64,000 bases of DNA from Christiangramia portivictoriae DSM 23547 (GCF_000423045.1 NZ_AUHF01000001.1:992001-1056000), one strand, 5' to 3'; shown: positions 51,463-60,660, counted from the first letter of the stretch. Notes: generated from the letters alone by a model not told the origin. Made by a program: numbers and translations.

Positions 51463-52511
51463 GAATATTACAACTCATTGATACTCTAAATCCTGGTGGA
51501 GCAGAAAGAATGGCATTAAATTATTATCTAGCTCTAAAAAATGAAATAATTTTTTCTTGTATTGTAATTACTAGAGAGAAGGGGCTACTTTCCAAAGAAA
51601 TTGATAAAGACAGCACTTTTCATTTCTTAGCAAAAAAGAATCGCTATGATTTAAGAGCCTTATTTGCATTAAAAAGAATTATACATGAAAATTCTGTTGA
51701 GGTGGTGAATGCTCATGGTAGTTCTTGGTTTTTTGCTGTTTTATGCAAATTGTTAGGATGTAAATTTAAACTAGTTTGGCATGATCACTATGGAAACAGT
51801 CAATTTTTAGATAAAAGAAATCTACAACCTCTAAAATTTTTTTCCCGCTATATTGATGGTATTATATGTGTTAATGAAGAACTTAAAAGTTGGGGTTTGA
51901 ACCGTTTAGGTTTTAAAAAAAGAATTATATTTCTACCCAATTTTATTCTCAAAAAATCTAAAAGCAAAAGTGAATTAAAGGGTAATTCTGAAGTAAATAT
52001 TGTGTGTACTGCTAATTTTAGACCTCAGAAAAATCACATCATGCTATTGGAAGCATTCGATAAACTAAATAAGAAATTTTCAGTTGCATTACACTTATTC
52101 GGTGTTGATTTTCAAGATGATTATTCTGAAAAAATCAAATCAGAAATAACTAAAATATCAAATATTTATTACTACGGGGAAGTTGAGAATATAATCCATT
52201 TTCTTAATGATGCTGATATTGGAGTATTACCATCAAATTCTGAAGGATTTCCTTTGGCATTAATGGAATATGGAATGGCTGAATTAGCTGTTGTGGCAAG
52301 CAATGTGGGTTATTGCAGAATGATATTAGGGGAATTTGGAAAACTAATTAATCCAAATCAAATTCAAGAATTAATAGATTGTTTATCAGTTTATATTAAA
52401 AACAAAGAGTTAAGAAGCAATCATGGTACCAAATTAAAAGATAGAATAGAAGAGTTATACTCTGAAGATTCCGTTATAAAAAACTATCTTGAGTTTATTA
52501 AAAAAATTTGA
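51459..52511 (+). CDS. Glycosyltransferase family 4
   Basis: A 350-residue GT4 enzyme with the classic opening MRILQLIDTLNPGGAERMAL (GGAE loop), VVNAHGSSWFFAVLCKLLG, LVWHDHYGNSQ and IDGIICVNEELKSWG. The donor half shows NIVCTANFRPQKNHIMLLEA, ADIGVLPSNSEGFPLALMEY and MAELAVVASNVGYCR. Coding DNA here is strongly AT-rich. It overlaps both its upstream and downstream neighbours by four bases, so it is in a tightly coupled run with the polymerase gene. Confidence 0.87.
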   Translation: MRILQLIDTLNPGGAERMALNYYLALKNEIIFSCIVITREKGLLSKEIDKDSTFHFLAKKNRYDLRALFALKRIIHENSVEVVNAHGSSWFFAVLCKLLGCKFKLVWHDHYGNSQFLDKRNLQPLKFFSRYIDGIICVNEELKSWGLNRLGFKKRIIFLPNFILKKSKSKSELKGNSEVNIVCTANFRPQKNHIMLLEAFDKLNKKFSVALHLFGVDFQDDYSEKIKSEITKISNIYYYGEVENIIHFLNDADIGVLPSNSEGFPLALMEYGMAELAVVASNVGYCRMILGEFGKLINPNQIQELIDCLSVYIKNKELRSNHGTKLKDRIEELYSEDSVIKNYLEFIKKI

Positions 52512-53872
52512 AAGAATTCCATTACATAAATAATCAGTTTTATATTAAACTGTTACTTGCTCATATTGGATATGGATTTTTAATTTATTCCTTGCCCTTT
52601 CTTGCTAAAACAATTTCAATATTCATTATCGTATTTTTTCTATTCATAATAATTGATCGTCAAAATAAAGGAAATGAGGCATTAATGGCAGCAGCCTACA
52701 TTGCAGGCGCAGAGGTCTTTTACCGACAAACCGGTGCTCTAATTTTTTATGAAACAGGGAAATATGCTGTAATTGTTTTTTTGATAATTGGAATGTTCTT
52801 TAAGGGAACAAGTTCTAAAACAGTCCCTTACTGGCTGTATTTATTAATTCTATTTCCAGGAGTTTTGATAGCTTCATTAAATTTCAGTTATGAAGCGGAA
52901 GTCAGAAAATTAATTGCATTTAATTTAGCCGGACCAGTATGCTTGGGAATTTCAGCATTATATTGTTACTATAAAAAAATTAAAAAGGAGGATTTTCAAC
53001 GTGTTTTATTAATGTTATTAATGCCCTTGATAGCCCAAGCAATTTATTTATTTCTCTATACCCCCAGTATGGATCAGGTACGTATTGGGCTGTCTGGAAA
53101 TTATGCTGCAACTGGCGGGTACGGACCTAATCAAATCTCCACCGTTTTTGGAATGGCTTGCTTTCTGCTTGCAACAAGATTGTTTACAATTCGGAATAAA
53201 ATCATAAATTTTATTGATCTAATATTACTTCTATTTCTAGGATATAGAGCTGTAATAACATTTTCTAGAGGAGGTATATTTACTGCAATAGTATGTATTG
53301 TGTGTTTTTTAATATTTTTTTATTACAAGCAGGAAGTGAGGAAAATACAAGGTACGAATTTCAGGATATTCGTGGTTTTTCTTATAGCTGTTGCGGTATG
53401 GTTTATTTCTTCTGCTCAAACCGGAGGACTAATTGTAAATAGATACACAAATAAAGATGCTGCAGGTCAATTGAAGGAGGATATCACTACAGGCAGAGCT
53501 GAACTTATAAGTACTGAACTAACTGCATTTTACAAGCATCCAGTTTTTGGGATAGGAGTAGGTAAAGGTATTGAATATAGAGAGGAAAACTTGGGAATAA
53601 GAATCGCTAGTCATAATGAAATAAGTCGATTGTTGGCAGAACATGGAATTTTAGGTATAGTTGCTTTAATAATACTTGTTTTTGTTCCTCTTATTTTTTG
53701 GTTCAAGTTTAAAAATAATTATTACTTCCTGGCTTTTGTTGCTTTTTGGTTTCTAACTATTAATCACTCTGCGATGCGTATTGCGCTGCCGGGCTTTATT
53801 TACGGTCTCGCTTTATTATATATAGTAGATGAAAAAAAGGATCCTGTACATAGGAAACGACTTGCGAATTAA
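52508..53872 (+). CDS. O-antigen polymerase / ligase family membrane protein (Wzy/WaaL-like)
   Basis: A 454-residue integral membrane protein with about 10-11 hydrophobic helices. The start is a TTG at 52508 that overlaps the preceding stop codon. The Wzy_C-type region is clear: after AVITFSRGGIFTAIVCIVCF comes a periplasmic loop with TGRAELISTELTAFYKHPVF, GIGVGKG, and then SHNEISRLLAEHGILGIVAL, with the His and Arg residues expected in polymerases and ligases. It would either polymerise undecaprenyl-linked repeat units or ligate glycan to an acceptor on the periplasmic side. Wzy and WaaL cannot be separated by sequence alone. The gene is AT-rich. Confidence 0.83.
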   Translation: MKEFHYINNQFYIKLLLAHIGYGFLIYSLPFLAKTISIFIIVFFLFIIIDRQNKGNEALMAAAYIAGAEVFYRQTGALIFYETGKYAVIVFLIIGMFFKGTSSKTVPYWLYLLILFPGVLIASLNFSYEAEVRKLIAFNLAGPVCLGISALYCYYKKIKKEDFQRVLLMLLMPLIAQAIYLFLYTPSMDQVRIGLSGNYAATGGYGPNQISTVFGMACFLLATRLFTIRNKIINFIDLILLLFLGYRAVITFSRGGIFTAIVCIVCFLIFFYYKQEVRKIQGTNFRIFVVFLIAVAVWFISSAQTGGLIVNRYTNKDAAGQLKEDITTGRAELISTELTAFYKHPVFGIGVGKGIEYREENLGIRIASHNEISRLLAEHGILGIVALIILVFVPLIFWFKFKNNYYFLAFVAFWFLTINHSAMRIALPGFIYGLALLYIVDEKKDPVHRKRLAN

Positions 53873-54842
53873 TAGTTTTACCGTCACCTATATCTCTTTT
53901 TTCAGTAAAATGTTAAGGAAAGAAGGTTACGAGGTTAAAACTGCATCTACACGATCCAATAAGGCTTTGCGCCTTACCGAAATGCTTGGGCTAATTGCAC
54001 GCTACAAGAATTCTACGGATATTGTACTTATCGATACTTATGGTGCCCTGAACTTTTATTATGCCTACCTGGTTGGGAAAGCCTGTCAGCTTCTGGATCT
54101 TGAGTATATTCCAATATTACATGGTGGAAATCTTCCTGAAAGACTGGAAAAATCGAAATTATTTAGTGAAAGTCTCTTCGGAAATTCAAAGATCAATATC
54201 GCGCCTTCCCTGTTTTTAAAAGATGCCTTCGAAGTGCATGGCTTTCAGAACACCAAAGTCATTCCGAATGCTATCAAAACCTCTAACTACCCCTTTAAAG
54301 AACGTAAAAGCTTTCAGCCAAAATTACTATGGGTAAGACGATTTCAGGAGCGTTACAACCCGGTAATGGCGATCGAAGTAGTAAAGATTCTTTCTGAAAA
54401 ATATCCACAGGCAAGTCTTTGTATGGTAGGCCCGGAAAAGGATGGCACCATGAAAACCTGTAAAAAACTTGCAAAGCACTATGATCTTGATGTAAGATTT
54501 ACCGGAAAATTAAAGAAAAAATACTGGTCTTCTCTTTCTCAACATTACGACTTTTTTATAAATACAACCACAGTAGATAATACTCCCATAAGTGTTATTG
54601 AAGCGATGAGCCTTGGCCTGGTGGTAGTTAGTACCAACGTAGGCGGGATGCCCCAGTTGATACATCATAAAACAGATGGTATCCTGGTTGAAGACAGGTC
54701 TGCTCATCAAATGGCCATGGCTATTCAGAATATCGTGGAAAATCCGGACTCAGGGATATTGCTTTGTAAGAATGCCAAAGATAAGGTTGATCAATTTGAC
54801 TGGAGCTGCGTAAGAGATGACTGGAATCAAGTTCTGGCCTGA
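53829..54842 (+). CDS. GT4 glycosyltransferase, first of a second tandem pair
   Basis: A 337-residue GT-B enzyme starting MKKRILYIGNDLRINSFTVT, 44 bases inside the 3' end of the polymerase gene in another frame. It has VLIDTYGALNFYYAYLVGKA, PILHGGNLPERLEKS, INIAPSLFLKDAFEVHGF and VIPNAIKTSNYPF. The donor half has LLWVRRFQERYNPVMAIEVV, ASLCMVGPEKDGT, NTTTVDNTPISVIEAMSLGL and VVVSTNVGGMPQLI. The next gene matches it throughout. Base composition returns to the local average here, so the break between polymerase and this gene may be a junction. Confidence 0.87.
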   Translation: MKKRILYIGNDLRINSFTVTYISFFSKMLRKEGYEVKTASTRSNKALRLTEMLGLIARYKNSTDIVLIDTYGALNFYYAYLVGKACQLLDLEYIPILHGGNLPERLEKSKLFSESLFGNSKINIAPSLFLKDAFEVHGFQNTKVIPNAIKTSNYPFKERKSFQPKLLWVRRFQERYNPVMAIEVVKILSEKYPQASLCMVGPEKDGTMKTCKKLAKHYDLDVRFTGKLKKKYWSSLSQHYDFFINTTTVDNTPISVIEAMSLGLVVVSTNVGGMPQLIHHKTDGILVEDRSAHQMAMAIQNIVENPDSGILLCKNAKDKVDQFDWSCVRDDWNQVLA

Positions 54843-55846
54843 TGCGTAAAGTTCTTTATATAGGAAACAAACTGGAAAAATGGGGTAGAACACCTACTGC
54901 TGTTGATACTATTCCGGAACTACTTAGAAATGAAGGTATCTTCATAAAAGCGATCTCTTCCCATCAAAACAAAATTTTGAGGCTGCTCGAAATGTGCCTT
55001 TATTGCCTGTTCGGTAATTATCAGAAAGTTGTGATTGATACCTACAGTACTCAGAATTTTATTTTTGCAAAACTTTGCGCGAGTATTGCCAGATGGAGGA
55101 AGAAAAAATACTATTTGATCTTGCATGGTGGTGATTTGCCGAATAAGCTAAAATCTTCTGGTAACTATGTGACCAATCTATTCCGTGATGCTTCAGCACT
55201 GGCAGCACCTTCTTTGTACCTTTATGAGCGGTTCAATGCGTTCGGATTTAGTAATCTCGTCTGTATTCCCAATGCTGTAGCCCTGCATCTTTATACCTTT
55301 CAGAAGAAAAAAAATACCCAGCCAAAACTGTTATGGATTCGTTCTTTTCAGCAATTATATAATCCCAAACTAGCCATTGAAGTACTGGAAAATTTATCAG
55401 TTCTTTATCCAGAAAGTGAACTCTGCATGGTTGGTCCCGACAAAGACGGCAGCCTGGAAGAACTTAAGAATTATGTAGATCAATATAATCTGAATGTCAC
55501 TTTTACCGGCAAACTTGCCAAGTCACACCTAATCTCCTTAGCTTCTGAATACACTATTTTTCTAAATACCTCCAATGTAGACAATACTCCTGTTAGTGTC
55601 ATGGAAGCCATGGCGCTGGGACTTCCCGTTGTCTCAACGAATGTTGGTGGAATGCCGTATTTGATCCAGAATGAACACACCGGTATCCTCGTTCCTCCAG
55701 ATGATGCAAATGCGATGACTGCGGCCTGTATTAAACTTATATCCAATCCTGAATTAAGCGCTGAACTTGCTGAAAATGCCAGAATTGAAGTAGAGAAGTT
55801 CGATTGGCAGCGAGTTAAACAACAATGGCTGGATTTACTAGGCTAA
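54842..55846 (+). CDS. GT4 glycosyltransferase, second of the tandem pair
   Basis: A 334-residue GT-B enzyme, paralogous to the preceding one: MRKVLYIGNKLEKWGRTPTA, VVIDTYSTQNFIFAKLCASI, LILHGGDLPNKLKSSG, LLWIRSFQQLYNPKLAIEVL, ESELCMVGPDKDGSLEE, NTSNVDNTPVSVMEAMALGL and VVSTNVGGMPYLI align closely. It starts in the previous stop codon (TGATG). The pair lies directly before the initiating transferase gene wcaJ, the usual place for enzymes acting early in repeat-unit assembly; that role is inference. Confidence 0.87.
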   Translation: MRKVLYIGNKLEKWGRTPTAVDTIPELLRNEGIFIKAISSHQNKILRLLEMCLYCLFGNYQKVVIDTYSTQNFIFAKLCASIARWRKKKYYLILHGGDLPNKLKSSGNYVTNLFRDASALAAPSLYLYERFNAFGFSNLVCIPNAVALHLYTFQKKKNTQPKLLWIRSFQQLYNPKLAIEVLENLSVLYPESELCMVGPDKDGSLEELKNYVDQYNLNVTFTGKLAKSHLISLASEYTIFLNTSNVDNTPVSVMEAMALGLPVVSTNVGGMPYLIQNEHTGILVPPDDANAMTAACIKLISNPELSAELAENARIEVEKFDWQRVKQQWLDLLG

Positions 55847-55852
55847 AAGTTC

Positions 55853-55860
55853 TATATTTA
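55853..55860 (+). promoter_or_regulatory. Possible internal promoter -7 box before the WcaJ-type gene
   Basis: TATATTTA differs from the TAnnTTTG consensus only in the last base and lies 26 bases before the ATG at 55886. It could let the initiating transferase be expressed independently of the long operon. No -33 box is evident. Confidence 0.25.
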
Positions 55861-55885
55861 TCGGCACATTAGCAGCCCTGCCGAA

Positions 55886-57280
55886 ATGTCTAAAAAGCCT
55901 ATATTTCATTTTGAAATTTCTGAGCGAAAGTTTCTCCTGAAACTTTTTGATATTCTGTTTGCCTTACTTTCTCTTACTATTGTAGGGATTATATTTCAGT
56001 TTGATTACTTCAGAATTAATTCTGAAACCTGGACCTGGACTCTTGTGTTTATATTATATCTAAGTTTCTTCGGAAATGTTTTCGAACTTTATGATCTTCA
56101 GAAGGCAGACAGGTTTGACAGCGTATTGAAAAACGTCCTGCTAACCACCAGTCTTACGGTACTGTTTTATATGTTAACACCGTTTCTTACTCCCAGTTTA
56201 CCTGAAAACCGACTGCAGATCATCTTCTTCTTTCTCTCTGTAGCCATTTCTCTTTTGATCTGGAGGTCTCTTTACATCAGCCTGATATCGAGTCCGAGAT
56301 TCTATAAGCGGGTATTGGTAGTGGGAGATTCGTTCGATATCAAGTTAATCGCTGAATCCCTGCAAAAAGCCGATCCCAATTATTGTATAGTAGGTTATAT
56401 TAATACCGATGAGACTTTAAAAACCGAAATAGCCAGAGAAGATCTTCTTAGATTTGAAGTGGAAGAACTTGTGCAGACTGTCAAAAAGGAACACATTAGT
56501 GAAATTGTCGTTACCAGCGCATTTCAACGCGGGTTGATGCTCCCCCTATACAACCAGTTAAGCAGGCTACAGAAGCAGGGATTCTCCATTAGGGATTATA
56601 CACAGGTTTACGAAGAGATTACCCGGAGAATTCCGGTTCAGAATGTGGATAAGGATTTTTACCGTTATTTTCCCTTCAGTAGAAATCACCAGAATAAGTT
56701 TTATTTATTAGTATTTCGAATTTTCGATATTATCGTTTCCATCATTGGAATTTTGATTGGAATCTGTCTGGGTCCTATTATATTAATCGGTAATCTCATC
56801 GCTAACCGGGGAAAGACATTTTACTTTCAGGAACGGGTTGGAAAACATGGTGAAGTCTTTAAAATTGTAAAATTGCGAACCATGAATAAGGATGCTGAAA
56901 TTTCAGGTCCGCAATTTGCCCAGAAACGAGATCTGAGAGTGACCAAATTTGGGCGTTTCCTTCGCAGATCCAGGCTGGATGAAATTCCGCAGTTTTACAA
57001 CGTATTACTTGGAGATATGAGTTTGATCGGGCCAAGACCGGAGCGACCAATTTTCGTCAATGAGCTTTCAGAATTGATTCCTTTTTACGATACCCGGCAT
57101 ATTATAAAACCCGGCCTTACAGGTTGGGCGCAGGTAATGGCGAACTACGGCGATTGCTATGATGATAGTCTGGAAAAATTGCAATACGATCTTTATTACA
57201 TCAAACATCGCGGAATCTTTCTTGATCTGAGCATACTTCTAAAAACCTTAAGTACTGTGCTGTTCTTTAGAGGACAGTAA
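55886..57280 (+). CDS. wcaJ: Undecaprenyl-phosphate sugar phosphotransferase, WcaJ/WbaP type
   Basis: A 464-residue polyprenyl glycosylphosphotransferase. Four N-terminal membrane helices (about residues 15-135) precede a CoA-binding-like Rossmann domain (RVLVVGDSFDIKLIAES and IVGYINTDE). A fifth helix near 275-300 is followed by the catalytic bacterial-transferase domain: FQERVGKHGEVFKIVKLRTM, KFGRFLRRSRLDEIPQFYNV, GDMSLIGPRPERPIFV and KPGLTGWAQVMANYG. It transfers a sugar 1-phosphate from its UDP-sugar to undecaprenyl phosphate, the first committed step of repeat-unit synthesis. UDP-glucose or galactose is usual for this family but not proven here. It closes the glycan locus. Confidence 0.9.
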   Translation: MSKKPIFHFEISERKFLLKLFDILFALLSLTIVGIIFQFDYFRINSETWTWTLVFILYLSFFGNVFELYDLQKADRFDSVLKNVLLTTSLTVLFYMLTPFLTPSLPENRLQIIFFFLSVAISLLIWRSLYISLISSPRFYKRVLVVGDSFDIKLIAESLQKADPNYCIVGYINTDETLKTEIAREDLLRFEVEELVQTVKKEHISEIVVTSAFQRGLMLPLYNQLSRLQKQGFSIRDYTQVYEEITRRIPVQNVDKDFYRYFPFSRNHQNKFYLLVFRIFDIIVSIIGILIGICLGPIILIGNLIANRGKTFYFQERVGKHGEVFKIVKLRTMNKDAEISGPQFAQKRDLRVTKFGRFLRRSRLDEIPQFYNVLLGDMSLIGPRPERPIFVNELSELIPFYDTRHIIKPGLTGWAQVMANYGDCYDDSLEKLQYDLYYIKHRGIFLDLSILLKTLSTVLFFRGQ

Positions 57281-57399
57281 AAGTTGGAGGTTGTCTGTAG
57301 TATGTTTTGGGTTGTCGTATGGTTCTTAAGTGCAGGTAGTATGATGTCAGTGGAAGTTAAAAGGAAAAAGCTGGAAATCCTCTTCATACTGCTCACTTC

Positions 57400-58995
57400 T
57401 TACGCAGGTCTTTTCCGGTTGTATTTTACTACGGAAAATAAGAAGATGAATAGAGCCAGAAACTGTGCGATTCTCGCCAGGTAATCTCCGTACTGCGTAT
57501 AAAATGTAAGCTCATTCTGAACTCCGACCCGTCCTGAAATACTGCCACGCTCCTCGTATGCCAGAGTTTTCAGTACATCCCCACGAGAATTAATGATCGC
57601 TGAAATTCCAGTATTGGCACTTCTCGCCACAAATCTCCTGTTCTCTATAGCTCGTAAGCGCGCATAGCTTAAATGCTGCTGGTGACCTTGCGTATCTCCC
57701 CACCAGGCATCATTCGTGATAATACTTAGAAAATTCGCTCCGTTTTCTACATACTCAGTTACATATTCGCCGTAAACCGACTCGTAGCAAATAATGGGCG
57801 CAGTTCCGAGAGAATCCTGCAGGTACAGGACTTCCCGTTCTTCCTGAGTGGTTTTCATGGCTACCGTTCCCCCAAGATCGATCATAACATCTCCCAGCAG
57901 AGGTTTCAAAATATCCTGGTATGGAAAGTTCTCAACCCCCACAACGAGTTTTGATTTATGGTACAATTGCAAAGTATCTGAATGATCATTGATCATAAAA
58001 GCTGAATTATAGTCATCATACCAGTCGTTAGGGCCTATTCTATTAGACTGGCTGCGCACTTTCCCTGGATCATTAAATCGTTCATACAGGGTAATGCCCC
58101 CTAAAAATGATAAATCATCGTGAAGTCGGCTTATTTGCTCTCCATAAAATACACCTTCCGAATTATTGAGATTTTGAAGTTGAGTACCATCAGCAAATAC
58201 AGTTTCTGGCGCAATGACCAGATCTGTTTCTGGATTAACAGCATTTTCAGACAGATCAAGTAGTAATTCCCCTATCTTGCGATCTGTAGTATTATACTTT
58301 TCAGTATAAGGATTGATATTTGGTTGTAGGATGACCACATCAATAAAGTCTTCAGGTGCCTCATAATTCCAGTATATAATGCCAGAGATCAATATTGGTA
58401 TTCCAACAAGTAGAAGCACCTTCATCGCGCTTCTTGCTATGATCGTTTTCTCTCTGAATTCACGATAAGATAGCAGAGATTTGAAAATAGCGATATTGAC
58501 CAGCCATACCCATAAGGTTCCACCAAAGGTTCCGGTGAACTCATACCATTGTATCCATGCTGGAAATTCAGAAAATACATTTCCAAGATTTAACCAGGGC
58601 CAGGAAAAGTCCCAGTTCAAATGGATTTTTTCAAAAACCATCCAGATACTGATAAGGAATGCCGAAGCAGCCTTGAACCCGGTTCTCTTCGCTACTATAT
58701 GATACAAAAGAAAAACGATGGACATTAAGAGCGAATTTGCTAGGATCGCGAATATTCCTCCAAATGGAGTGGAGTTGTAGATCCACCAGGTGGTTACCAG
58801 GTTCCAGATAAAAAAAGTGGTATAGGAAAACGCAAAAACTTTCAGTTTGGGGTTGCCTTCGGAATAGTTTCTTACTTTGAATTCAGCATAAAGTAGCGGC
58901 ACAAAAGCAAAGAAAATGAAAATTGGAAAGCCATACGTAGGCCATGCCATGGCCAGCAGGATCCCGCTCACAAGTGCTAAAAGAAAGTTTTTCAT
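57400..58995 (-). CDS. lnt: Apolipoprotein N-acyltransferase
   Basis: A 531-residue inner-membrane enzyme: about seven N-terminal helices plus a C-terminal helix flank a nitrilase-like domain (about 220-495). The catalytic triad is visible as Glu in LVIAPETVFADG, Lys in YHKSKLVVGVENFPY and Cys in APIICYESVYGEY. It adds the third acyl chain to the N-terminal Cys of lipoproteins on the periplasmic face. A TATTTTTG box lies 18 bases upstream. Its 3' end converges on the end of the glycan locus with 119 bases between, in which I see no gene. Confidence 0.92.
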   Translation of the reverse strand: MKNFLLALVSGILLAMAWPTYGFPIFIFFAFVPLLYAEFKVRNYSEGNPKLKVFAFSYTTFFIWNLVTTWWIYNSTPFGGIFAILANSLLMSIVFLLYHIVAKRTGFKAASAFLISIWMVFEKIHLNWDFSWPWLNLGNVFSEFPAWIQWYEFTGTFGGTLWVWLVNIAIFKSLLSYREFREKTIIARSAMKVLLLVGIPILISGIIYWNYEAPEDFIDVVILQPNINPYTEKYNTTDRKIGELLLDLSENAVNPETDLVIAPETVFADGTQLQNLNNSEGVFYGEQISRLHDDLSFLGGITLYERFNDPGKVRSQSNRIGPNDWYDDYNSAFMINDHSDTLQLYHKSKLVVGVENFPYQDILKPLLGDVMIDLGGTVAMKTTQEEREVLYLQDSLGTAPIICYESVYGEYVTEYVENGANFLSIITNDAWWGDTQGHQQHLSYARLRAIENRRFVARSANTGISAIINSRGDVLKTLAYEERGSISGRVGVQNELTFYTQYGDYLARIAQFLALFIFLFSVVKYNRKRPA

Positions 58996-59012
58996 AGATG
59001 CTGAAGTCTGCC

Positions 59013-59020
59013 CAAAAATA
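59013..59020 (-). promoter_or_regulatory. Probable promoter -7 box for lnt
   Basis: Minus-strand TATTTTTG fits TAnnTTTG. The predicted start leaves a leader of about 13 bases before the ATG at 58995. No -33 TTG was found at the right distance. Confidence 0.45.
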
Positions 59021-59134
59021 AGAAACTTACGCAGGAAAGATAAGATTTAGCTGAGTTGCTTTGCATATAACAGTATTTTTAGAAGCTTTTAATTTCAAAA
59101 TGTTAGTTTAGTGCTTTCTATTTAAAATTCTCAA

Positions 59135-59884
59135 ATGGGCTTTAAAAAACATGTTCCGAATCTTATAACCTCCTTGAATCTACTATCTGGTAGTATTGCA
59201 GTTATTTTTGCCGTACAGGGAAACCTGGTGCTGGCTGCCATTTTTGTAGCTGCGGGGATCTTTTTTGACTTTTTCGATGGTCTTGCCGCGCGTGCGCTAA
59301 ATGTAAAAAGTGAAGTCGGCTTACAATTGGATTCACTGGCAGATGTTGTCACCAGTGGTGTAGTGCCGGGAATTGTGATGTATCAACTAATGATCAAAGC
59401 CTTGCCGTCCAGTGGTCGCCTGTCAACCGACTGGAATTCATCTGAGTTTGATATGAACCTGCAACCTTTTGCACTTATTGGATTATTGATCATTGTGGCT
59501 TCGGCATACCGACTGGCAAAATTCAATGTAGATGATCGACAAACCGACTCTTTTATTGGTCTTCCAACACCGGCAAACGCGTTGCTAATCCTTAGTCTAC
59601 CGCTAATTCTTACCTACGAATCTGTTCCTGTAATCAATGAGCTTATTCTGAATGAATGGTTCCTAGTTGGTTTAACGATCTTAAGCTGTATTCTTCTGAA
59701 TGCCGAATTACCTTTATTCGCGCTGAAATTTTCAGATTGGGGATTTAAAGAAAATAAGCTTCGTTACTTCTTTATCATTAGTTGTCTGGTGCTTATCGTA
59801 CTGCTGAAGTTTATCGCGATTCCTGTGATCATTCTGCTTTATGTATTACTTTCAGTGATTTCGAACAGGAAAGCAACAACTTAA
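59135..59884 (+). CDS. pssA: CDP-diacylglycerol--serine O-phosphatidyltransferase
   Basis: A 249-residue membrane protein of the CDP-alcohol phosphatidyltransferase family. The full signature DG-x2-AR-x8-G-x3-D-x3-D is present around residues 49-71 ([20 protein letters not shown] then SLAD). Seven to eight hydrophobic helices are visible. It makes phosphatidylserine, precursor of phosphatidylethanolamine. The context segments [20 protein letters not shown] and [20 protein letters not shown] are typical of PssA rather than PgsA. It converges on lptB, and the two genes share their last four bases. Confidence 0.92.
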   Translation: MGFKKHVPNLITSLNLLSGSIAVIFAVQGNLVLAAIFVAAGIFFDFFDGLAARALNVKSEVGLQLDSLADVVTSGVVPGIVMYQLMIKALPSSGRLSTDWNSSEFDMNLQPFALIGLLIIVASAYRLAKFNVDDRQTDSFIGLPTPANALLILSLPLILTYESVPVINELILNEWFLVGLTILSCILLNAELPLFALKFSDWGFKENKLRYFFIISCLVLIVLLKFIAIPVIILLYVLLSVISNRKATT

Positions 59885-60621
59885 TTAAAGATCTTTTTCT
59901 TTCGAAGTTCGAAATTCTGTCCAAGGTATACTTTACGTACCATTTCATCTTCGGCCAGTTCTTCGGGCATTCCATGTTTTAAAATGCTTCCTTCGAACAT
60001 TAGATAGGTTCTGTCTGTAATCGCGAGTGTCTCCTGTACGTTATGATCGGTAATAAGAATACCGATGTTTTTATCCTTCAATTGAGCGACAATTCTCTGG
60101 ATGTCTTCTACGGCAACGGGATCTACCCCGGCAAAGGGTTCATCCAATAGAATAAAATTTGGGTCTGTAGCCAGCGCCCTGGCGATCTCCGTTCTTCGGC
60201 GTTCCCCACCACTCAAAAGATCTCCCCGACTTTTACGAATATGGCCAAGTCCAAATTCTTCAATGAGCGACTCCATTTTCATCAATCGCTCTTTTTTGGA
60301 TAGCTTGGTAAGCTCCAGAACGCTTAAAATATTATCTTCTATACTCAGTTTTCTGAAGACCGAAGCCTCCTGGGCCAGGTAGCCTATCCCATGTTGAGCC
60401 CTTTTATACATGGGGAATTTGGTAATGTTCTGCTTATCCAGAATAATATTCCCGCTATTGGGTTTGATCAAACCTACGATCATATAGAAAGACGTGGTCT
60501 TACCGGCTCCATTTGGTCCCAGCAGCCCCACGATCTCTCCCTGATTTACTTCCACGGAAATACCTTTTACAACATTTCTTCCTTTATAGGTTTTGATAAG
60601 ATTTTCAGCGCGTAGTTTCAT
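59881..60621 (-). CDS. lptB: LPS export ABC transporter ATP-binding protein
   Basis: A 246-residue ABC ATPase: Walker [10 protein letters not shown] near residues 35-43, Q-loop in [15 protein letters not shown] (the [10 protein letters not shown] phrase is diagnostic of LptB), signature LSGGERRR near 137, Walker [14 protein letters not shown] and H-loop [10 protein letters not shown]. LptB drives LptFG to extract LPS from the inner membrane. Its partner genes are not in the window, but kdsD, another LPS-core gene, is about 1.2 kb upstream. It overlaps the convergent pssA by four bases. Confidence 0.95.
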   Translation of the reverse strand: MKLRAENLIKTYKGRNVVKGISVEVNQGEIVGLLGPNGAGKTTSFYMIVGLIKPNSGNIILDKQNITKFPMYKRAQHGIGYLAQEASVFRKLSIEDNILSVLELTKLSKKERLMKMESLIEEFGLGHIRKSRGDLLSGGERRRTEIARALATDPNFILLDEPFAGVDPVAVEDIQRIVAQLKDKNIGILITDHNVQETLAITDRTYLMFEGSILKHGMPEELAEDEMVRKVYLGQNFELRKKKIFN

Positions 60622-60660
60622 ATGCTCAGTTTATTCTGAATAAGCAGAAATTGTTCCGTT

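Noticed and set aside
4661-57280. Prophage or integrative element carrying the glycan locus
   Set aside because: No integrase, transposase, tRNA attachment site or phage structural gene was found in or beside the locus.
57284-57484. Short plus-strand frame after wcaJ
   Set aside because: Begins in the 119-base gap but runs antisense into lnt and has no recognisable features.
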